Origin: Engraulis encrasicolus
Taxonomy: Eukaryota; Chordata; Actinopteri; Clupeiformes; Engraulidae
Reading direction: 5' to 3'
DNA: 64,000 bases
NCBI RefSeq assembly: GCF_034702125.1
Contig: NC_085870.1
Span: 4,436,753 to 4,500,752, forward strand
The notes beneath the pieces were generated by a model. The model was not told the DNA's origin and ran no database searches. It saw nothing but the letters and a program-made list of their open reading frames with translations. The translations under genes and the position numbers were made by a program. This document shows, one piece after another, positions 10,204-22,291 of the stretch. Each line of letters begins with the position of its first letter. Position 1 is the first letter of the stretch.

Positions 10204-11902
10204 CACATGAACTATGGTATTTGATGCCCTGAACAGTGGAGTGGACCTGCTGAAATCTCCTGGGTGAGAAAGACTTTGAGGCATTTAAAGCACAAGGACA
10301 AAACATCCACTCCACTGTATATTATTATATTCTATGTGCAACAGCAAACAATGTGTTGATAAGCGGTCATCATTTTCTTCTTGAAGAAATTCATTTTTGA
10401 AATACATACAGTAAACTATTGCCCTTTTGCAGTCTTAATTTTATCTACTGAACATCATTAACAGTCAAGTTGAAGTTTTCTTAAAATGAAGACAGTGTGC
10501 AGCAGGAACTTTTTAGTGAAGTTAGTGGTTCCCTGTAGTCACACCAATGTATAAAGACTTGTGTAAGTCCCAAAGTTAAAAGATAAAACACAGACTCTTA
10601 CCATAACGGCATTCATGTATAGTTTGTTTACAGTGTGTGTTTCCCAAATTATGATCACAAAACCCTCTGCACCTCACACAAATTATATAAGTTATTTTTA
10701 TACTATATCTATAGTTTTATTATAATGAGTCTGTTCAATCTGTGAGTCAATGAGCCTGTTTAATGTGTTAAAATAGTGTGTAACATTTTTGATTTTCAAA
10801 ATGAATATTTTGTAAATACACTCTGATGCCGCTTGCCATTTATGCTAATGTAGGCTAAATAAAACAATATTTTGTAACTTGTGTTTGGCACTTGATGAAC
10901 ACCCAGACAAAGACAGACATGTGGATTTAAGATTAGATTTTATATATTTTTATATTTCCAGCATATTTGCATTTGAAGATAACGCCACATCACTCAATGG
11001 CAGGACAAAACAGCTGTGAAAAATTAGTTTCTCATCTATAACATATCCACACATTTGTTTGTTAAATCAGCAATTCAAAGTGATAGAAACCTGTCACTAC
11101 ATGTGCCATATGCCTGAGCCTAAGGTTGATCTAGCCCTACAATCTAGGCCCTAGTAGACAAACACAATTGCATTTGCAGTACATGTACAGTGTGCATCGA
11201 TAATGAGTACACTTCTTTTGAAAAGTAACATCTTGAACAATATCTTGACAAGCACACAACTTATTTCCAAAACGTGCACAAGTTTAAAACAACATCTGAT
11301 GAGCTTACAATAAAAAGTAAGGTTTATAATAATATAACATAGGACTTATTTTTTCCATTTATGTGTAATCACAAGTACACCCCTATGTTAAAATGCCATA
11401 GAGAGGATCTTAATCTGCTTCTGTAGTCATGGTACACGTTCAAATGCATATTTCTTTTAGTGAAATTCAGCGTTCCAATGGTGACAGCATTCATGCACTG
11501 CCTTTTACACCGCTATAATTTCACAAATTTGGAACAATATGGCCTTTAAGTTATCCTATTAAATCCTTACTTTTCTTTTGTAAGACAGATATTGTATTAA
11601 AATTACTCTATGCACATTTTGGAAATGACGTGTGCTTACGTAGCCTCTTACTGCAGCAGGGGTCGCCAGCTTCCCTATTCACTTGCTGAAAATGCTTAAC
11701 CACATCATAACGTCATTGCTGTGACATTACAGTCATAGTGCTGCGCTAAGAGTTAAGTATTATTCAAAATGTTGCTTTTCAAAAGGGGTGTACTCATTAT
11801 TGATGTGCACTGTACACATTTTATTCAAACAAAAAAGCAATGTAGCCTCAGCCCAAGAGATGCTCTCCTCATCTAAGGCCTCATGTACTAAGACTTCCAT
11901 GG

Positions 11903-11959
<57 letters not shown>
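10204..11959. other. AT-rich interval, probably 3' flank of receptor 2
   Basis: No gene or structured repeat recognised until an (AT)n run at about 11905-11963. AATAAA boxes, for example AGGCTAAATAAAAC near 10855, could end the receptor 2 transcript. Confidence 0.4.
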
Positions 11960-11967
<8 letters not shown>

Positions 11968-11969
<2 letters not shown>

Positions 11970-12014
11970 GGGCCGGTTCTGGCTTATTTGGTGCCCTAGG
12001 CGAGTTTGATTTCT

Positions 12015-12045
<31 letters not shown>

Positions 12046-13419
12046 ACCCCCTACCTTTGAAAGAAAAAAAAAATCTTTCTTATACCTCACAGAACACAAG
12101 ACTAATATCCTTAGTAAGCTTAACTAAATAGCATCAAGAACAATAACCGTTTTTCATCAAATGGATTTGTGGTTCTTTTTGACAGGCGACCAACACATCA
12201 GATTGAGTCGCATGAAAGTAGCTTCACTGTGTGGTGTGTTGGATGTGATGGTGGTGGGGCCCCCAACCCCAGATGAGAGGGAGGTTATCAATGTGTTTGA
12301 ATTGTAACGTGAAATTGAAATGCCAGGAGAGTGATACAGTACATTTGCATGTAAAATGCATGTGTAGACAATAAGCCTACCAAGGAGGTCTGCATTGATC
12401 TACACTATCTACAGCATCACAAAGCATGGCAGCATACAATTTTAATAAGCTACACATTTGTGCTGTCTTCCAAACCAATTTCATTTCTGGACTGGAAATA
12501 GTGGTGCATTTGTGAGTAGGAGAATGAGAAGGGGGCTATCTATGTGTTTGGAGGGACAGGGTGAGAGAAAGGGAGAAGAGCTGTCACGCTATTGAATTTC
12601 ATAATATACAAAATATAGTAAATAGCCTCACTTGTCTGCTGTGCATGGTTCTGTTACATGATTAATGTAGGCTATGTCATTCTGGTCTGGAAATTAATGT
12701 TTTTTTAAGCTTACAACAAGCAGGTAATTCATGTGGATGGAAGGAGATATGGCAGCTAAAATTGTTTTAAACATTGCACCAGTCTTACTTTACATTGCTT
12801 GTCAACCTAAGCAAGTATTATGATATCAGGTGGGTGTTAGTGAGTAGTGAGTAGGCTACTAACAGCTACTTTACTGGATTTCATTGCTTGGCATGCTAAC
12901 TAGCGATTTCTCTGATCAAAAACAAAGCTCTTTTTCTCTCTAATTCCAAATAGTAACCTCATAACTATTAGGCTTTCCATAATCACAAACGGTTGCTGAT
13001 TAAATCACATAGTTCCAAAACACCCTTTGAAACTCCTGCAACATGCAATGAGTGGTTTAATGAGAACATAATAATCTCCATCCAGCAGAGCAGCACTACT
13101 GTTTGCGCTTGCCCCCTCTGTCTCTCGAGTGAGTCTCCAAATTCAAAATAGACCGCACGCTGTCACTCGTCCCGCCCCCTTTCTCAGAACTGTCTGTTTA
13201 TTGGTTCACAGACTTCCCAGAGACAGTTGGAAGAGATATTACTATTGGCTGAGGGGCGTTTTGCCGTGAGGAGCGCTTTCGCCACTCTTTGTTGATTGCG
13301 ACTTCATGAAAAAACTTCATATCGCAAAATTACGCATAGGAGAGCGCCATTTCGGCGCCCCTTCTTCACATGGCGCTCTAGGCGACCGCCTAGCCGGCCT
13401 ATGCTAAAAACCGGCCCTG
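11968..13419 (+). mobile_element. hAT-like non-autonomous element, CAGGGCCGG ends
   Basis: Terminal inverted repeats CAGGGCCGGTT / AACCGGCCCTG and an 8-bp target duplication TATATGTA (11960-11967, 13420-13427). The length is 1452 bp. A poly-C run of about 30 bp (12017-12051) lies just inside the 5' end. It has no transposase. Its interior from about 12280 to 13330 is homologous to the interior of the element at 27730-28945, which has different termini. Confidence 0.85.
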
Positions 13420-13436
13420 TATATGTATATATTAGG

Positions 13437-13612
13437 GACTTTTATGCCTTTATTTGATAGGACAGTCTGAGATGGTGACAGGAAGCGAGTGGGACAGAGA
13501 GACGGGGTGGGATCAGGAAATTACCCTGGCCGGACTCGAACCGGGGTCCCCGTGCAACCACAAATGTGTGGGGCTCAGCGCGCCGCTGCGCCACAGCGCC
13601 CCCAGACTTCCA
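13437..13612 (-). mobile_element. tRNA-derived SINE, family 1
   Basis: Reading on the minus strand: a GGGGGCGCTGTGGCGCAGCG head with an A-box, a GTTCGAGTCCGGCC B-box, and a tail ending AAAGGCATAAAAG. Other copies are at 53302-53495 (+) and 58801-58987 (-). Confidence 0.8.
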
Positions 13613-16379
13613 TAGATTTCTGTAGGGCAAGCAGGTCAGTTGTCCCGGGCCCAGGTAGAAGGGGAGCCCAAAGTTGCGTCCTCATTACATTGCATTGGGT
13701 GGAGGTGTCCTTTTACATGATTTTGGACTGGGCTTAGTGAAAACTGCCAGTGGCACTGTACACACACACACACACGCACACGCACACACACATGTAGTAT
13801 GCCTTTATGTATCTATGTAAATACCTATCTATCTCGCTATCTCTCTATCACACACACACAGACACACAGACACACAGACACACAGACACACACACGCACG
13901 CACATGCAGACGCAGACGTACGCACTGCACACAAGATCCATATAAGTGGCATGCCATCCTCACAGTAGCTCACTAGTCCTCTACAGGTAAGCATACAGTA
14001 CCACACCACACCGTTACATCGCTGCTCTGGGCTTTGTCATACACTTGAATGCATTGCCGCTGCTACTACTGCAAATACCCTGTGACTTGACACTTTGTAG
14101 TCTTGATATCTCGCTTAACTTGAAATGTCACTTTATCCTCTCCTTTTGCTTTTTATTTATGACTATAGACTTAATCTTATGTGTATTATTCATGTGTGAT
14201 TGATACTATTGTCACAACGTTTCGACCATGCAGTCTGGTCTTCGTCAGGTGTATGTTTCATGTTTAATCATATTTAAGTCTGGCACCTGTCCAATCTGGA
14301 TGTGCGCGCTCTCCAAAACGCTACTGTGATATTATTGTCAACACCCTGCAAACTGTCCTGTCACGACACCCTTAAAAAGTCCATTTTTTTCAAATGTTAC
14401 TTTATCCTTCCATTATTGTTTGTATTTAATGTATATCTATTTACTTGTATGTGTATTGTACATGTTTAGCCTTTTAACTATTCTGCCAGCTTAACCCATT
14501 GTGTCCTAAGCCCTTTTGGGTAAAGGAGCCCTCTCCCTATTGAAACCTAAATATCTCAAGCCTCTGAGGCACATGAAAACATGAAATAAGTTGCATTTAA
14601 AAAGCTAGAACCTTCCTTTTGCACTAGAATGTGTTCATTCAGCTCTAACATACGCACATTTTTAATAAAACAGCTAAATTCTCAAGAACCTGAATGCAGC
14701 GTATATGTCGCTCCAGGACACAATGGGTTAATGTATTGCTATGCATGTTCATAATAGTGATCTCAGTAGTACTATATAGGCCTACTATGCTTTTCTACTG
14801 CGTAATATCTCTCTGTGAGCCAAGCAATGACATGCTATTTGATTGGTGCATTGCTAATGAAATGGGGAATGATAATATAGGACTAGAACAGAGTAAGTGT
14901 GCACCTGACATATGTAAACCAAATCAGTCCAATGGTCATAGATAACATAATACACGGTAACTAACACTTAATATTAGTGATACATCTATTAGCACGAATG
15001 CATACAATGTGCCTGTATAAGTAACTTGTAAGGCATGTACAAAGCAAAATCAAACATTTGTTAGGGATGTATTCACAAATGTCTTGTTCATGCACAATAA
15101 AGGATTTATTACCAATGTAACCTTAGTAAGGACCTAGTAGGCCTTAGCATTTGCTTAGTACATGCCTTACAAGTTACATATGCAGGCATTAACATTGTAT
15201 GTATTAGTGCTAATAGATGTATCCCTAAAATAAAGTGTTACCGAATATACTACATATGTATGATGTTAATTATGTCTCACTGTTACAGTAACACTATTTT
15301 TTTTCTTATACTTCAAATATGTAAAAGTTTTTCATCTTTCGCCTGATATGTTTTGACGGTCTGGCTTCCATCTTCATCAGAGAGTGGCATCCATTCATGT
15401 GACTCTCTGATGAAGACTGAAGTTATACATGTCGAAACATGTCAGGTAAAAGATTAAACACTTTTTTTAACACGTCTGATGTATAAGAAAAACTAAAGTG
15501 ATAATGCAGTATATTACAGCTGCACCATTCTGTCACCAAAATAATTGCATGGCAGTATGAGGTTGGTAGTAGGCCAAGTGTGTAATTTTAGAATTGGTTA
15601 CAAATAAAACTGCCCAAAAACACTGTTAATTATAAGCTGCAGTATGGTTAGTAGGTAGGCATTTTTTTATTAGATTTTTTCACAAACATGCTTATGTACA
15701 CAGTGAGCCATTACCATCATGTCAAATGTTATCTTTAATGTGAACAAATGCTGTTTATTGCCCAATAGATTGCACAGACATTACAGTCAGAGAAGTCAAA
15801 ACAAGAAAAGAGTTAAAAAAAAAAACCACACACACACACTTTTCTCCCAACACAAGTAGCTTCAGTGAGAAACCATTGAACCACCGTTGATTCTGTGCTC
15901 GTTGGATTACATGTGTGGTGTGTTTGTATTTGTAGGTTTTTTATTGTCAAGAATGCAGTATATTGTGGAAATAAGTATCGCGGTGCATTATCATGAAGAC
16001 TTTTTTGCTCACCCCTTGTATGTAATATGTACTGGATGGTGTTGTACTTACACCAGGCTTTTACTTCGACTTTTACTTCTGACTCCTCTGATTACTTTTG
16101 ACACCTCTGATATATCAAACACCATTACACGCTGAAGAAGGGCTCTGTCCGAAACGTTTGTGGGCGAATAAACAAAGAAGAAATCTGAAGAGTGCTGTCC
16201 TTCGTTTCATTCATTCAATCTCTGATTATATATCATTAAATTATACCGGATATCATTCTTATTTTTATGTTAATTTTTTACCATATTATTTTATCTTAAT
16301 GTTTTAAATGTTCTTTGACTCTAATTTCTTTTTTTCTTTCTTCCTTCCTTATTTTCTTTCTTTTCGCATTTGTTTTTTG
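13613..16379. other. Intergenic interval with fold-back repeats
   Basis: No gene seen. It holds CA-type microsatellites (13758-13910), a hairpin-type repeat near 14195-14260, a copy of the CATTGTGTCCTAAGCCC repeat (about 14495-14730), a palindromic MITE at about 14958-15242, an inverted repeat at about 15295-15497, and a GAAGAAGGGCTCTGTCCGAA repeat near 16131. Confidence 0.5.
14958..15242. mobile_element. Palindromic MITE
   Basis: Long arms: TACATCTATTAGCACGAATG...ACTTGTAAGGCATGTAC is mirrored by GTACATGCCTTACAAGTTAC...TAGTGCTAATAGATGTA. It is non-coding. Confidence 0.7.
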
Positions 16380-16454
16380 TGAAGCACATTGAGTTGCACC
16401 TGTGTATGAAATGCGCTATACAAATAAACTTGCCTTGCCTTGCCTTGCCTTACA
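16380..16454 (+). repeat. Non-LTR retroelement tail abutting receptor 3
   Basis: GAAATGCGCTATACAAATAA then ACTTG(CCTTG)n, a common fish LINE 3' tail. It ends CCTTACAG about 43 bp before the receptor ATG, so its pyrimidine-rich repeats could act as the polypyrimidine tract of a leader acceptor. Confidence 0.6.
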
Positions 16455-16496
16455 GAACCTTGCGCTGGCCCGAGACTTACAGTAAGAGCCTATTTG

Positions 16497-17426
16497 ATGA
16501 ACTTCACGAGACGAGACGATGTCGAGGAGGCCTTGGCCAAAAACCTGGTCATCGTCACCCTGGTAGTCATCATCAACTGCGTCAACGCCATGCTCGTCTT
16601 CACCTACTTCAGGAACTCCGCTTTCCACTGCGACACCAGATACATCCTGTACATACACCTGGTGATCAACGACATGATCATGTTGTCCATGTCTGCCACG
16701 CTGTTTGTTCTGACCTACGTCAACCCCATTTACAACGTCTCTGTCTGTTGTCTGATGATTGTGATCGCTGCAACGACGCACAAGAACACCCCGCTCATCC
16801 TGGCCTGCATGGCTATCGAGCGCTACATCGCCATCTGCAAGCCTCTCCACCACGCTCAGATCTGCACCGTGCCCAGAACCTACGCCCTCATAGGCATCAT
16901 CTGGGGCGTCGGTGTGGCTCCCACCCTGGCCGACGTCATCGCCCTTCTGATAGAGAGGCCGGCAGGCTTCTTCTACACCAACATCTTTTGTTACAACGAA
17001 AACTTGTTCACTTCGACGTACTACCGGGAAAAGTTGAAAGTGGTCCCGCCGATTTACCTGTCGTTTGTGTGGCTGATTCTGATATTCACTTACATCAGGA
17101 TAGTCATGGTGGCCAAAAAGGCCAAAGGAGATTCTTCGGCCAAGAAAGCTCACAACACCGTCTTGCTTCACGGGATCCAGCTGCTCCTGTGTATGATGTC
17201 TTACGTCAGCCGTCTGCTCAACATGATTCTAGTGCCCTTCTTTCCCGAACATCGCTCCAAGATATCTTTCTTCACTTACCTGATCACAAGCATAGTCCCT
17301 AGGTTGTTAAGCACCCTCATCTATGGACTCAGGGACCAGGCCTTTTCCAAGCGCATGTCCGTCTATTTTTCTTGCAAGGTGACGATTGTTAAAGTGAAGC
17401 CTGATATGAAGGGCAGTCATGACTAG
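16497..17426 (+). CDS. Odorant receptor, or131-2-like, single coding exon (receptor 3)
   Basis: An intact 309-residue 7-TM receptor. I chose the ATG at 16497 because it gives MNFTRRD, an N-glycosylation site right at the N-terminus as in receptors 4 and 5; the open frame upstream is retroelement tail. Family marks: CDTRYILYIHLVINDM in TM2, LACMAIERYIAICKPL after TM3, HAQICT, LLHGIQLLLCMMSY in TM6, PRLLSTLIYGLRD in TM7. There is no intron in the coding region, unlike receptors 1, 2 and 5. The stop codon TAG is the first three bases of a hAT-like element (17424-18186). After its far end the same frame resumes (HDQKVLFSLPN) and runs to TGA at 18252-18254, so the ancestral tail was about 19 residues longer. 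The truncated tail may well be tolerated. Confidence 0.9.
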   Translation: MNFTRRDDVEEALAKNLVIVTLVVIINCVNAMLVFTYFRNSAFHCDTRYILYIHLVINDMIMLSMSATLFVLTYVNPIYNVSVCCLMIVIAATTHKNTPLILACMAIERYIAICKPLHHAQICTVPRTYALIGIIWGVGVAPTLADVIALLIERPAGFFYTNIFCYNENLFTSTYYREKLKVVPPIYLSFVWLILIFTYIRIVMVAKKAKGDSSAKKAHNTVLLHGIQLLLCMMSYVSRLLNMILVPFFPEHRSKISFFTYLITSIVPRLLSTLIYGLRDQAFSKRMSVYFSCKVTIVKVKPDMKGSHD

Positions 17427-18186
17427 GGATGGGCATAATGAACCGATTAACCGATGATTGATCATTAAACATTTAGTCGAGGAAATTAATTTTCGCCGAC
17501 GAACCGTTAAAGAAAAAAAAATTGAATGTAGGTCATTAGTGTACGTCCTCAATGCAATGCATTTCGCTGTTACACCTACACAATTTGGGCAGCAGGGGGA
17601 AATATCTCACCATCACCGCAGAGCCGTCTCTATATACGGCTCAGCATCACTGTACCCTGGCTTGACTTGTTTGTTACATGCGAGCTTCCGTAGAGCGGGC
17701 TTTGCCTAACCATGAAGAGGTCACGGCGAAGTGTGGCTTGGGACCATTTTCGGTTATAAAATGACAAAGTGTACTGTAATTACTGCAATGTGAATTACAA
17801 ATACAGTTCATCGACAACGATTATGATATATCACTTGAACACCGCGCATCCAAGCCTTGTAAAAGACGGCGGTGATTCATCTCAACCTAGCCTCGCCTCG
17901 ATGTCTGCACTGTTATGTGCCTCCGTTGTTGACTCGTAACATGAAGTCTCCCTCAATTCAGGTTTCACTTTTCTTGTTAATCACTTGACACTTGTGTTGT
18001 TAATAAAAAACAAATCCTCGAGGAAAAACATGATGTTTTTGATGTATTTTTTGTTATACAAGAGTATAGGACATGGTGGGCCTATGTGTGCTGTTTTTAA
18101 TATAAAAATGTTAATGGTTAACCGATTATTAATCATTAATTCTCCCGACGATCGACGAAGAAAATTTCACCGTATGCCCATCCCTA
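17424..18186 (+). mobile_element. hAT-like element inserted in the receptor 3 C-terminal codons
   Basis: Ends TAGGGATGGGCAT / ATGCCCATCCCTA with an 8-bp target duplication GTCATGAC (17416-17423) versus ACCATGAC (18187-18194), two mismatches. The length is 763 bp. It has no transposase. Near both ends are ACCGATTAACCGATGATTG-type subterminal repeats. Confidence 0.8.
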
Positions 18187-18277
18187 ACCATGACCAAAAA
18201 GTATTGTTTTCATTGCCCAACGGTGTGGCAGGAGGTGTGCCGGGGAGAGAGTGATGGGGACAGGGGGAGGATTGAGA

Positions 18278-18484
18278 CAGGCTCGTACGAAATTCCGAAT
18301 TGAAAGAATTTCCATTCAAAGTAATGCCATAATACGAACACTAGGTGGTGGTGTTCTATGTACTTTCAAAGGGTGGTGTAGATTAAATTCAAAGAAATTC
18401 AAGGTAATGACACCACTACAGTGTTTGTATTATGGCATTACTTTGAATTGAAATCCATTCAATTCGGAATTTCGTACAAGCCTG
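18278..18484. mobile_element. Palindromic MITE, CAGGCT ends
   Basis: Ends CAGGCTCGTACGAAATTCCG / CGGAATTTCGTACAAGCCTG, nearly complete fold-back, with an 8-bp duplication GATTGAGA on each side (18270-18277, 18485-18492). Confidence 0.8.
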
Positions 18485-18517
18485 GATTGAGAAATGACCC
18501 ATAGTGCAGGCAATGGG

Positions 18518-19998
18518 TAGCCTAGCGCAGCCAGACCCGTACAGCAAAAAGCTGTACCAGGGTCTAGGAGGGCTGGGCAGCAGTGTGGGCGGGATAAACG
18601 GTTGCTTCAGCACTCAACGTCACGCAATAGGATGGTGGAACAACCAATCCCCACACACTTCTGTGTAACGTCACAGCTGTCTTTCACAACGTACACGCGA
18701 CACGCCCTGGGTGCAGCGGCAACTTCGAGCCGTCGTAGCAGTGAATTTGTGTGATGACCACAGCCACAAACAAGTTTCCTAATAAATCGTGTTTTCACTT
18801 ATACAGTTCAAAAATGCATCGTTTTCAACCACATGGCCCTCCTTGATGAATCAGCGAAATGTCGAGCAATGTGGGGCTTGTTAAATGGTTATATTTATGA
18901 TTGTTGTCAACATGGCATGTTCGGTGTTAGCTAGCTAGCTGTATACCCATAACCAATACATGGCTAGCCGCTAGCTCGGTAGACTAGGTGTCATTCCCAT
19001 CTATTTAGTAAGCGACTTACAGACTTTCAAAGCTCCCAAATGTCTCGTTTTTAAAGACATGGATCTTATTAGAATTTGGGGCAGGCATATAATACAAGGC
19101 TGGATACCTAGCTCTGTTATTGACGACAGGTTAGCTAGCCACTAGCGAGGGCCTCTTTGTAGGTGAAGCGGCAACCTCCAGCCGTCGTAGCAGTGAAAGC
19201 GTGTGATGACCACAGCCACAAACAAGTTTCCTAATAAATCGTGTTTTCACTTATACAGTTCAAAAAAGTTTCAACCACATGGCCCTCTTTGATCAATCAG
19301 CGAAATGTCGAGCAATTTGAGGCTTGTTAAATGGTTATTTTTATTATTAAATATTTATGATTGTTGTCAACATGTTCGGTGTTAGCTAGCTAGCTGTATA
19401 CCCATAACTTTCCCTGATTGTCGCTCCCAACGCAGGACGCTCCCCGGTCAGCTCGCTCCCACTAGCCAGACTATCGATCCCATCTATTTAGTAAGCTACT
19501 CAAAGACTTTCAAAGCTCCCAAATGTCTCGTTTTTAATGGCATGTGTCTTATTAGAAATTGGGGCCGCAATTTCATTCTACACCTACAGTAGTGGTCTGA
19601 TAATAGCGTGTGACTATCTGGTTCTGTAAAACGCTCAACTTAGCTTACCGAGCTAGTTTAAAACATCGAATGATCAAAATGGTAATGTGTTGAGATCTAT
19701 TTGTGTCCGATAAGTTCATGGTGTATTATTACATCAATCCATGTCAGCCACGAAATGTATTATCATCCAGGCTTTTTAAATTAAGTAAACACTTTCGTGC
19801 TGTACGTAGCACGGACGGACACCATGCTTCTTCTCTTAGAAAGTTTCCTGTTTACTAGGTAGCCCGGCCCCCCTCGCGATTTGATTGGCCCTGTCATCGG
19901 ATAACTTTCAGCCTCGCAAAACGACCGGGGTCCGCTAGACTGCCCCCGGGAGCAAATTCAATTTGCGGTCGCTAGGGGCGTCTAGATTTCTAGGCTAG
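18518..19998. mobile_element. Large non-autonomous DNA element with internal direct duplication
   Basis: TAGCCTAG-type ends with target duplication GCAATGGG (18510-18517, 19999-20006). Inside, about 18715-18960 is repeated at 19160-19420 (GCCGTCGTAGCAGTGAA...). No coding capacity was recognised. Confidence 0.65.
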
Positions 19999-20306
19999 GC
20001 AATGGGTGAAAGAATCGCTCACAAGGTGATACAAGCATGAAATTTGGCACAGGTGTTCAATAGGACGTGCTTATCAATATCAGGGGTGGAGCCACTCAGA
20101 ATTCCATGTTGCATAGCAACGGTTGCTAGGTAAAGCATTTTCCTTAGCAACCAGCATCAATGGAGCAGTTTCTAATTGATTTTGTGTTATGAAGGCATCT
20201 GTACCCTGAGCCATTGTCTTAAAATCACTGTAGCTATATTGAAAGAGGCTATATATTACAAATATATACCATTTCGTCTGTCGAAAACGTTAGGCTGTTT
20301 CCACAG

Positions 20307-20798
20307 TAAAGCCGGGCATACGCTGCGATATTTTCACTCGTGGGTCTTAAGCTTCTACTCACACTGCACGATGGAATTTCACTGTTTAAAAGTTCACAAC
20401 TCACGTCCTCAGACTACACGAGCCGACAGTCGGATGCGAGCGAAATGCTTCCACCTTACGACGCAACAGGCATGTTTCCCCGTTCTGCAGAGGAGGGAAC
20501 ATGCGCACCTGAGGTGGAGATGAGGTCGCGCTCAACAGCAAATCGCACGGCCCTATTCACTTGTGCATGTGAAGTGTCAAACGGTCAGAATCAGATCAGA
20601 ATTTCAAACCGTTTTGATTTTCTTGCGACCCTGCGATTGCACGATCGTGAGGCGAAATCACTTGTCGTTACCCCATCTACACTGCACGATGCGAGACTCA
20701 CGATTGACCTGCGATTGAGCAAGAAATCGGCCCGACTCTCAAAAATTTGTGCGTGTGCCAAATCGGGGCAAAAGTCGCACAGTGTAAGCCCAGTTTAA
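20307..20798 (+). mobile_element. MITE, family B (TAAAGCCGGGC ends), copy 1
   Basis: Begins TAAAGCCGGGCATACGCTG and ends CACAGTGTAAGCCCAGTTTA. The same element is present inverted at 25888-26420. Confidence 0.75.
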
Positions 20799-21149
20799 GA
20801 GGGATTTTAGACAGTTGTTGGACACCATCACTAAGTCGTGATTTGTGTCGCATGGGGCTCAAGCGCCACGTCTTTATCCACTTCTGAAACTCTCTCATGT
20901 AGAGAAGTCCGAGGCATCCTTCAGATCAACTGAAGTGAACCAATCGTTACAATGCACCAGGCAGATGGCAATCGCCGGAGTCATAATTTTGAACCATAAG
21001 ACTCTGAAGTACGAGTTGAGACGTCTTAGGTCTAGTATGGGCTGTGGCCCGACGTCCTTTTTAGGCACTTAGGAATTATCTGCTATAACCGTTCTCGGCC
21101 TCCGAGGGGGGAACGATACGTAGCCTACTGCTTTCTCAGCAAGTAACGT
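20799..21149 (-). mobile_element. DIRS-type retroelement fragment, minus strand
   Basis: About 20810-20900 translated on the minus strand gives REFQKWIKTWRLSP, matching the segment REFQQWVKVLRLCS at 24466-24507 in the DIRS relic on the plus strand. The rest to 21149 is AT-poor unrecognised sequence, possibly the same element. Confidence 0.5.
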
Positions 21150-21851
21150 TGTAATGTCAGTGTCATCTGACTCCACCAGTTCACCACCTTAATTGGTTTC
21201 AATTATCTGCCACAGTGCTGCTCACCACTCTCTACTCACCCAAACTTGCTCCACCTGTCTCCGCCCTGCTCTCCTCTGATTACTCTTTACATTACATTAC
21301 CCACTAACCTCTCCCAGTATTTAAAGCCTTGTCTTTCAGCTCTACTTTGTCAGATCGTCTGCAAAGCTCACACCCTGAACCTGTTTGCTCGCACTTCTAC
21401 CTGACTACTCCTTTGTGACCCCGGACCCGCCTGTACCCTGACAATTCTTCTTCCCCGGAAAACAAGACCTGCCTTCTGCCTTCTCGACTCCCGACTACTC
21501 TTCCACCCCGGTAATTCTGACCAGCCTTCTGACTTTTCACAACGATTTTGGATTTCTCTTGAACTGTACTTCTGCCTTGTTTCATCGTGCTGTTGTGTTT
21601 GTGTTCCCCCCCCCCAACCAGGACTACTGGACCATCCACCACCGGCTCCGTTGGACTCTTCACTGCCACTGGGGGGGACACGCACGCAGCACGTTGGACG
21701 GACCACTGGGACCCCTGTAACCCCGGTAATCCTTCAGCACTGAAACCCCTGGAACCCTCACTCACTCCCAACCTCCCTTTCCCTAAAACTTCAATAAATC
21801 TCCTTGTGTGACGCAATTGTGGTCCTCTGGTCGTCTGTCTGATCCGTGACA
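21150..21851 (+). mobile_element. Solo LTR, about 702 bp
   Basis: Starts TGTAATGTCA and ends CCGTGACA, flanked by AACGT (21145-21149) and AATGT (21852-21856), a 5-bp target duplication with one mismatch. It has a TATA-like AGTATTTAAAGCC near 21320 and AATAAA near 21793. The open frames in it are spurious. It is probably a gypsy-type LTR. Confidence 0.75.
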
Positions 21852-21984
21852 AATGTCGCAATTTCTTCCCTCAGCATGTTGGCTTGTTCCCCAAAGGCCA
21901 CAGAAGGGCCCACTGAGCGAAAAGCAGGTGGACATCGTTTAAACTGTAGTCAGCTGAGACAGTTCCTGATTTGGGGGGGTCTTA

Positions 21985-22291
21985 TGGCCGCAGGAAATGG
22001 TCAAAAAAGGTACTGCAACTATGCTGCTCATTGAAACTGGGCTGTTTATTGCCAAATTTGATCTTTACATGAAAGTTTACTAAGTAATAAACACATATTT
22101 TCTAGAACAGTCCAAGTACAGTCATTTTTGCAGCTAAAAAAGTGCATTTTTTCCAGTCATAATGAATACTTAGAATTTGATGGTGATGGTAAGTATTCAT
22201 GAAAAAGGTAACATTAGTGAATTATTAAATTAAATGGGCTGCATGAATTCTGGAAATAAACAACTGAAAATCTCACAGTGTCTCTTTCAGG
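21985..22291 (-). mobile_element. TTAA-flanked MITE, family A, copy 4 (truncated)
   Basis: It matches family A from CAGGAAATGGTCAAA through AAAATCTCACAGTGTCTCT, but its left TTAA end is missing and the middle has a deletion. Confidence 0.75.

Noticed and set aside
16440..16496. An earlier start for receptor 3 giving a 19-residue longer N-terminus
   Set aside because: The first codons lie in the (CCTTG)n retroelement tail; MNFT at 16497 matches the N-glycosylated start of its paralogues.
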